Source of the DNA: Candidatus Collierbacteria bacterium GW2011_GWB1_44_6
GTDB taxonomy: Bacteria; Patescibacteriota; Microgenomatia; UBA1400; MFAQ01
Direction: 5' to 3'
Assembly (NCBI GenBank): GCA_000998025.1
Contig: LCJG01000067.1
Coordinates: forward strand, 1-5,350
DNA: 5,350 bases
A program made the translations under genes and the position numbers. The notes under the pieces are model-generated. The model was not told the origin of the DNA, did not search any database, and saw only the letters and a list, made by a program, of their open reading frames with translations. This document shows positions 1 through 3,730 of this stretch, piece after piece (within the stretch, counting starts at the first letter, position 1; each line of letters begins with the position of its first letter).

Positions 1-353
1 AATAAAGTAAGAACCCCCCAAATAAATATAGGAAAAAGAAACCAAGCTACTCTTTCGTGTTCAACAATACCCACCCTTTCATTAGGATGACCAGCAAAAA
101 AAATAATATTAAGATCAACCGTTTCCAGTACTCGTTTTGTTATTTTGTCAACAGCTATTAAGTATTTATTAGCTGTTAATCTACCCCTCCAACCTGTAAA
201 CGGTTTCATTCCAACCTCTATCTGTCTTTCTCTCTGGTGATGCACCTCTCCAATCACTGCGTCAGTTCTAGAAGTATTTAATATTTCATTTCCTACCAAT
301 AGCACAAACAACAAAGCAACAAATACCCAAACCTTCTGCCAGCGTCTACTCAT
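1..353 (-). CDS. Partial membrane protein of unknown function (5' end only)
   Basis: An open frame reads leftward from ATG at 353-351 and stays open for 117 codons to the window edge, so the C-terminus is missing. The protein starts MSRRWQKVWVFVALLFVLLV: a basic N-terminus followed by a hydrophobic segment (about residues 8-21) that fits a signal anchor or uncleaved signal peptide. A polar stretch follows (about residues 22-102, including MKPFTGWRGR and FAGHPNERVG). A second hydrophobic segment starts near residue 103 (AWFLFPIFIWGVLTL) and runs off the edge. This predicts at least two membrane passes with an extracytoplasmic loop of about 80 residues between them. I do not recognise the family and see no catalytic motif. 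The amino-acid mix is that of an ordinary membrane protein, quite unlike the repeat protein opposite. The start is supported by the divergent layout and a promoter-like pair just upstream. No Shine-Dalgarno sequence is visible. The gene is divergently transcribed from the large surface-protein gene. Confidence 0.75.
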   Translation of the reverse strand, partial: MSRRWQKVWVFVALLFVLLVGNEILNTSRTDAVIGEVHHQRERQIEVGMKPFTGWRGRLTANKYLIAVDKITKRVLETVDLNIIFFAGHPNERVGIVEHERVAWFLFPIFIWGVLTL

Positions 354-359
354 GGTTAT

Positions 360-388
360 ATTTTAGTACAATAAAGTCGTATGGTAAA
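360..388 (-). promoter_or_regulatory. Possible sigma-70-type promoter for the leftward gene
   Basis: On the - strand, TTTACC (388-383) and TAAAAT (365-360) are separated by exactly 17 bases, close to the -35/-10 consensus layout. Transcription would start at about 353, at the ATG itself, implying a leaderless mRNA; this agrees with the absence of a Shine-Dalgarno sequence. AT-rich spacers throw up such boxes by chance, so this is a weak call. Confidence 0.3.
367..372 (+). promoter_or_regulatory. Possible -10 box for the rightward surface-protein gene
   Basis: TACAAT lies 8 bases before the ATG at 381 and would place the transcription start at about 379-381, again nearly leaderless. No convincing -35 box is present 16-18 bases upstream. 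If real, it supports 381 rather than 425 as the translation start. It lies inside the spacer of the leftward promoter candidate, so the two promoters would overlap. Confidence 0.2.
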
Positions 389-428
389 AAAGGGTTTAAT
401 CATTACCTTAATCTTGTCCCTTTTATGA
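381..428 (+). CDS. Signal-peptide-like start of the surface protein, cut off by a TGA (frame break)
   Basis: ATG at 381 opens 15 codons, MVKKGLIITLILSLL, then TGA at 426-428. Two lysines followed by an unbroken run of hydrophobic residues is the n-region and start of the h-region of a Sec signal peptide. The h-region is short and there is no cleavage-site c-region. The next frame (-1) opens at once and reads a fibre-type protein that itself lacks an export signal. I infer that these 15 codons are the true N-terminus of the large gene and that bases have been lost around the TTTT run at 421-424, either in the assembly or in the genome. One extra base there would join the two frames as LLFMTDGRVG. 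A longer loss removing the c-region and some mature sequence is equally possible. Reading TGA as glycine does not help, because TAA follows in the same frame seven codons later. It could also be a chance short ORF. Confidence 0.55.
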   Translation: MVKKGLIITLILSLL

Positions 429-3400
429 CTGATGGGAGAGTCGGAATAAATCAGAACTTAGGTTCGCCTTCTTATAACCTTGATGTAACAGGCACAGGAA
501 GATTTACCAGTATTACCGATACCGGCCTCGCCATTAATTCTGCAGTCTACACTGACGGTTCAAGTGTCTTAACTACGACAGCACCTACATCTGGAACACT
601 TGGTTACTGGAGTAGAACCGGAACAACACTTTCACCTAGTACAGCAGGGGACGCAGTCACTACCTCAGGAAATATTTCTACCTCTGGAACGGGAACAGTT
701 ACTTCTGCTGGGCTTCTGACTGCGAGTAACGGACTGACTTTGACGACAGGTGCGCTAAATCTAACCGGCACTTCAGGAGCACTAACTTTATCAGGACTGG
801 GTGCATCATCGGCAAGTTTTGGAGCAAACAATATTTTATTTACCTCAGGCAATTTCAACACAACCGCAACCGGAATTAACTCAACTAATATTGGTGCAAC
901 CACTGCGGGATCTGGTGCTTTTACAACACTATCTTCAACAGGAACGACAAATTTAGGTCAAGGAACCGGAGTGGTAACAATAAATTCTTCAGGTGCGCTG
1001 AACATGACTGCCGCTTCAGCATCGACATTTACGTTGGCAAACGTTTCTGACTCATTGAACTTTGATACGAATACTCTTTCTCTTGACGCTCTTAATGACC
1101 AGGTCGGTATCGGAATATCAGCCCAAAATTATAAACTTTCGGTGGTCGATAGTCAGTCAGGTGACATCGATGATGATGCGGTAGTGTCTTTTGTAAATAC
1201 TGATGCAAGTGCAAATGATAAAAGTGTTCTGAGACTTGGTGTGGGAGATACGGGGGGGACAAATAACCGGTTCATAACTTTTTATGATAGCGCAACGACG
1301 GACAATGACGGTCAAGGAGAGGGAAGAATCAGACTAAACGCAGGTGGCACTGGTGTGGAGTATCAGTCTGGAGCGGCGGATGTAGCTGAATATATGAATA
1401 TACCGGCTGCCCAAGCGGTCTTGCCCGGACACATAATCTCTCTGACTACGACTGGAAATGTCAAGGCAACGAGTAGTAACGATGTTCTCATTGGCGTCGT
1501 TTCAGACACTGCTGGGTTTACAGGGAATGCGGGGATTTCGACAGATCCTGATAATGATCCCGATGTACAGACGGTAGGCATAGTCGGTTTTGTAAGAACT
1601 TATATGACGGGCACTGTGGCGATAGGAGATCCTATCACTATCAGTTCGACCTCGGGAGTAGGTAAAAAAGCCACTTCAGCCGGTTACGTTGTCGGTAAGG
1701 CTGCTGAAGCTCATAGCGGCGTAGGTCCTGACAGAGTGTTAGTTTTTGTTCAGCCTGGTTGGTACGACCCTGATCCTCTAGCTAATATCGGTTCGGCTCC
1801 ATTTACTGTGGCTGGTTCCGGAGATGTTTTGAATTCGAGCAGTGAGATTGTGACACGCATGGGAGGTTTTGAAGGTATCGTGATGCGGGATGCAACCATT
1901 TCTTCGACTTTGAAATTAAGAAATGATTTATTTACAGACCTAACCGGAAATGGTTTAACGAATTCTTCTGGATCACTAGGAATTAATTTGACTACAAGCG
2001 GAACCACGGGCTCGACATCCTCAAACTCAGGTTTGGAGGTATCTTCGTCAGGACTTACTATGTTAAAAGGCTGTGCTGATGGGGAAATACTGTCTTGGAA
2101 CGACTCCGGCTCCGTTTGGCAGTGTACTTCAAATGGGACATCGACGGCATTAAATAATATTACCGCCGCTACAGGAGCCAACTCAATAAATAGTGGTGAT
2201 AATGCTCAGGTATGGAACTGGGCTTTGACAACAGCAGCAAAGACAGCCTTTGAATTTGGAGAGAATGCTGCCTCTACAAATGGCGCAGGATCACAATATA
2301 TATTAGGGGCGACGACTGATGCTTTGTCGACTGCTGCCCCATTCTTTGCCAGTGCGAGGGGGAATAAAATAATCGATACGACAGCTGCCGGTGGAATAAC
2401 AATAGGAAATGCTACGGCGGCGCAAGCAATAACGATAGATGCAGGAACGGCAAATATCAATATAGGTAATAGCGTCAATGACAAATTTATTCAAATCGGA
2501 GATCCGGCAAATTTATCTATCTATGTGGACTCGATCACACAGGAGATTGGCATAGGAGATGAGGCTACCACAAAAATAATTGAAATCGGTGGCAGTGACG
2601 CTGATGGAGCAGACTCCATAGAGATTGCAACTGAAGGAACTTCGGCAGACTCAATTTCCGTAGGTAATGGTAATGCTGGGACCATTGTGGAGATAACGGG
2701 AGGGAATGACTGGTCTGTGTCTGCGGCTGGAGCCTTGACGTTGGCTTCTCTTACGAGAGGAACAGATACAATCACAGATTTTACCGGGAATGGCTTGTCT
2801 CTTTCTACTGGGGCTATAACGGTAAACGTTCCCACGGCGACTGACGGACTATCCGCAACTACTTCTTCAGGATCAGGCTTGGAAGTGTTGTCTGCCGGGC
2901 TGGCAATGTTGCAGGGATGTTCTACAAACCAGATCTTGAAGTGGAATGAAACAACTGATCTGTGGGCATGTGCTACGGATGAAACCGGTGGAGGGACCTC
3001 AACATTACAAACAGCATACGATAATGGCAACACGATCTTGACGACGACAGGGAGGGACATTGCTTTCACTTTGGCGGGAGGGTTGTTAACTCCGACGTCA
3101 TTTACGTTGACGAACTTAAGCACCACTGGAGTTACGGGACAGTCGATCACGAACTTGACGACCGGTGTTTTGACCAATGGCTTGCTGATCACAGAGAATA
3201 GTAGCGGAGCGATGACCAACGGCTTAAATATCACCCAAACCTTGGGAACCTTGACAAACGGAATTTTTGTGACCGGAACCTTAACCAATATTCTGAATAC
3301 CGATACGCTGGACATTACCGGTGCCGGAGCGATTACTGGAGCAACTGGAGTAACGTTAACTTCCGGAAATATCACGACTCCCGGAAATATTTCGACTACC

Positions 3401-3730
3401 AGTACGGGAACGATTACTTCTGCCAGCACCTTGACAGCTTCAAGTGGATTTACTATGACGACTGGAGCACTAAACTTAACCGCTACTTCCGGAACGATTT
3501 CACTAACAGGACTGAGTACATCCTCGATTACCAACGCGGCTGGGGGAGCGTTTTCGATTACTACCGGCACAACAGGGGCATTAACACTTGACTCGGGCAC
3601 TACTGGAGCCATAAATATCGGTACCGGAGCTAATGCTAAAACAATTACACTTGGGAACACGACGACCACGACAGTGGAACTAACGGAATTAACTTTGGAG
3701 ACAATGCCAATACTAAGACAATTGATATAG
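425..3730 (+). CDS. Giant Ser/Thr/Gly-rich beta-repeat surface or fibre protein, main segment (frameshifted at both ends)
   Basis: This 1101-codon frame encodes a Thr/Ser/Gly/Asn/Ala-rich protein with very few aromatic or basic residues and only four cysteines, typical of extracellular beta-structured fibres. Parts in order: a VGIG-type fibre motif (residues 5-30, RVGINQNLGSPSYNLDVTG); beta-repeat block 1 (82-129); a second VGIG motif (226-240, QVGIGISAQNYKLSV); a region with ITFYDS leading into DVAEY and Peptidase_G2-like module 1 (about 319-445); Cys-pair module 1 (505-570); a block with WNWALTTAAKTAF (597-609); IGN/IGD short-strand repeats (658-769); Cys-pair module 2 (785-852); TNG mini-repeats (914-960); and beta-repeat block 2 (987-1034). 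ATG 425 is only the first Met in this frame. It has no Shine-Dalgarno sequence and no signal peptide, so the true start is probably 381 in another frame. The last 17 residues after V1084 (ELTELTLETM onward) do not match the repeat pattern; the pattern resumes in the next frame at 3676. The likely role is an exported adhesin or surface filament. The family resemblance is to Patescibacteria surface proteins and phage tail fibres; the exact function is unknown. Confidence 0.85.
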   Translation: MTDGRVGINQNLGSPSYNLDVTGTGRFTSITDTGLAINSAVYTDGSSVLTTTAPTSGTLGYWSRTGTTLSPSTAGDAVTTSGNISTSGTGTVTSAGLLTASNGLTLTTGALNLTGTSGALTLSGLGASSASFGANNILFTSGNFNTTATGINSTNIGATTAGSGAFTTLSSTGTTNLGQGTGVVTINSSGALNMTAASASTFTLANVSDSLNFDTNTLSLDALNDQVGIGISAQNYKLSVVDSQSGDIDDDAVVSFVNTDASANDKSVLRLGVGDTGGTNNRFITFYDSATTDNDGQGEGRIRLNAGGTGVEYQSGAADVAEYMNIPAAQAVLPGHIISLTTTGNVKATSSNDVLIGVVSDTAGFTGNAGISTDPDNDPDVQTVGIVGFVRTYMTGTVAIGDPITISSTSGVGKKATSAGYVVGKAAEAHSGVGPDRVLVFVQPGWYDPDPLANIGSAPFTVAGSGDVLNSSSEIVTRMGGFEGIVMRDATISSTLKLRNDLFTDLTGNGLTNSSGSLGINLTTSGTTGSTSSNSGLEVSSSGLTMLKGCADGEILSWNDSGSVWQCTSNGTSTALNNITAATGANSINSGDNAQVWNWALTTAAKTAFEFGENAASTNGAGSQYILGATTDALSTAAPFFASARGNKIIDTTAAGGITIGNATAAQAITIDAGTANINIGNSVNDKFIQIGDPANLSIYVDSITQEIGIGDEATTKIIEIGGSDADGADSIEIATEGTSADSISVGNGNAGTIVEITGGNDWSVSAAGALTLASLTRGTDTITDFTGNGLSLSTGAITVNVPTATDGLSATTSSGSGLEVLSAGLAMLQGCSTNQILKWNETTDLWACATDETGGGTSTLQTAYDNGNTILTTTGRDIAFTLAGGLLTPTSFTLTNLSTTGVTGQSITNLTTGVLTNGLLITENSSGAMTNGLNITQTLGTLTNGIFVTGTLTNILNTDTLDITGAGAITGATGVTLTSGNITTPGNISTTSTGTITSASTLTASSGFTMTTGALNLTATSGTISLTGLSTSSITNAAGGAFSITTGTTGALTLDSGTTGAINIGTGANAKTITLGNTTTTTVELTELTLETMPILRQLI
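437..514 (+). repeat. VGIG-type fibre motif, copy 1
   Basis: Residues 5-30 read RVGINQNLGSPSYNLDVTG followed by TGRFTSI. This follows the pattern VGIGTTxPSYKLDVxGTGRF, seen widely in phage tail fibres and in CPR surface proteins, usually near the mature N-terminus. A related copy is at 1100-1144. Confidence 0.6.
668..811 (+). repeat. Beta-repeat block, copy 1 (pairs with 3383-3526)
   Basis: Residues 82-129 (GNISTSGTGTVTSAG ... TTGALNLTGTSGALTLSGL) align without gaps to residues 987-1034. I count 33 identities over 48 positions. At DNA level the longest exact match I see is only about 11 bases (GGAAATATTTC), so the duplication is old or has diverged under selection for protein sequence. Confidence 0.8.
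1100..1144 (+). repeat. VGIG-type fibre motif, copy 2
   Basis: Residues 226-240 read QVGIGISAQNYKLSV, the same motif as at 437-514 with a closer match to the VGIG core. It opens the segment leading into Peptidase_G2-like module 1. Confidence 0.6.
1379..1759 (+). other. Peptidase_G2-like module 1 (protein domain)
   Basis: Residues 319-445 start DVAEYM, then have LPGHIISL, DVLIGVVSDTAGF, VGIVGFVRTYMTG, IAIGDP-type turn VAIGDPITISST, GVGKKATSAGYVVGKAAEA and end DRVLVFVQPG. The order D-x-A-E, G-D/H-I-I, V-x-G-V-V-S, G-D-x-I-T-x-S, G-x-V-G-K-A is the pattern I associate with Peptidase_G2 / intramolecular-chaperone-like beta domains of phage fibres and CPR surface proteins. Whether it can self-cleave cannot be told from sequence alone. 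Confidence 0.5.
1937..2134 (+). repeat. Cys-pair module 1
   Basis: Residues 505-570 start DLTGNGL, pass through SGLEVSSSGLTML and end KGCADGEILSWN then WQCTSN. The two cysteines (C550, C567) frame a G-x-I-L-x-W-N core and may form a disulfide in the exported protein. The form matches the recurring GC..GQ.LKWN...W.C motif of CPR surface proteins. Confidence 0.7.
2555..2731 (+). repeat. IGD/TGGNDWS repeat, copy 1 (pairs with 3697-3873)
   Basis: Residues 711-769 run from GDEATTKIIEIGG to TGGNDWSVSAAG. They align without gaps to the 59 residues encoded at 3697-3873, with 35 identities by my count. Short strands ending in IGN/IGD/IGG suggest a beta-helix or similar stacked fold. Confidence 0.8.
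2777..2980 (+). repeat. Cys-pair module 2
   Basis: Residues 785-852 start DFTGNGL, pass through SGLEVLSAGLAML and end QGCSTNQILKWN then WACATDE. C832 and C849 have the same 17-residue offset as in module 1. It follows directly on IGD repeat copy 1, as module 3 follows copy 2. Confidence 0.7.
3164..3304 (+). repeat. TNG mini-repeats (four degenerate units)
   Basis: Residues 914-960 contain units starting at G914, G928, G941 and G951 with the pattern G-x-(L/M)-T-N-(G)-(L/I)-x-(I/V)-T: VLTNGLLIT, AMTNGLNIT, TLTNGIFVT, TLTNILNTD. Unit lengths are 14, 13, 10 and about 10. The last unit lacks the Gly. This is probably one strand-turn per unit. Confidence 0.6.
3383..3526 (+). repeat. Beta-repeat block, copy 2 (pairs with 668-811)
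   Basis: Residues 987-1034 (GNISTTSTGTITSAS ... TTGALNLTATSGTISLTGL) are the second copy of the block at 668-811. It lies shortly before the second frame break and is followed by AINIGTGANAKTITLGN. Confidence 0.8.
3664..3680 (+). other. Frame break (frame of 425 to frame of 3676, -1 modulo 3)
   Basis: Up to codon 3674-3676 the upstream frame gives pattern-conforming sequence (TITLGNTTTTTV). From 3676 the other frame gives GTNGINFGDNANTK, which aligns with TQEIGIGDEATTK (residues 705-717) earlier in the protein. The upstream frame degenerates to a non-repeat tail and TAG at 3728-3730. No canonical X-XXY-YYZ slippery heptamer is in phase in the overlap (3640-3730), so programmed frameshifting is not supported. 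Loss of 1, 4 or 7 bases near GTGG would explain it. Confidence 0.8.

Noticed and set aside
383..407. Inverted repeat GGTAA...TTACC as an operator or terminator
   Set aside because: The arms are only five bases with a 15-base AT-rich loop. It overlaps the signal-peptide codons and is expected by chance.
426..449. TGA read as glycine (alternative code of Gracilibacteria/Absconditabacteria) to extend the signal-peptide frame
   Set aside because: TAA follows in the same frame at 447-449, and the fibre sequence is in the other frame, so recoding does not rescue the protein.
2521..3669. Long open frame of 382 codons on the - strand opposite the fibre gene
   Set aside because: It is the mirror of the repetitive sense frame. 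The product is a monotonous Val/Pro/Ala/Ser mixture with no domain, start signal or promoter, and it lies inside a sense frame with clear repeat homology.
3640..3730. Programmed -1 ribosomal frameshift linking the two long frames
   Set aside because: No in-phase X-XXY-YYZ slippery heptamer and no obvious stem-loop is present. The protein pattern places the switch at 3674-3676, where there is no slippery run.
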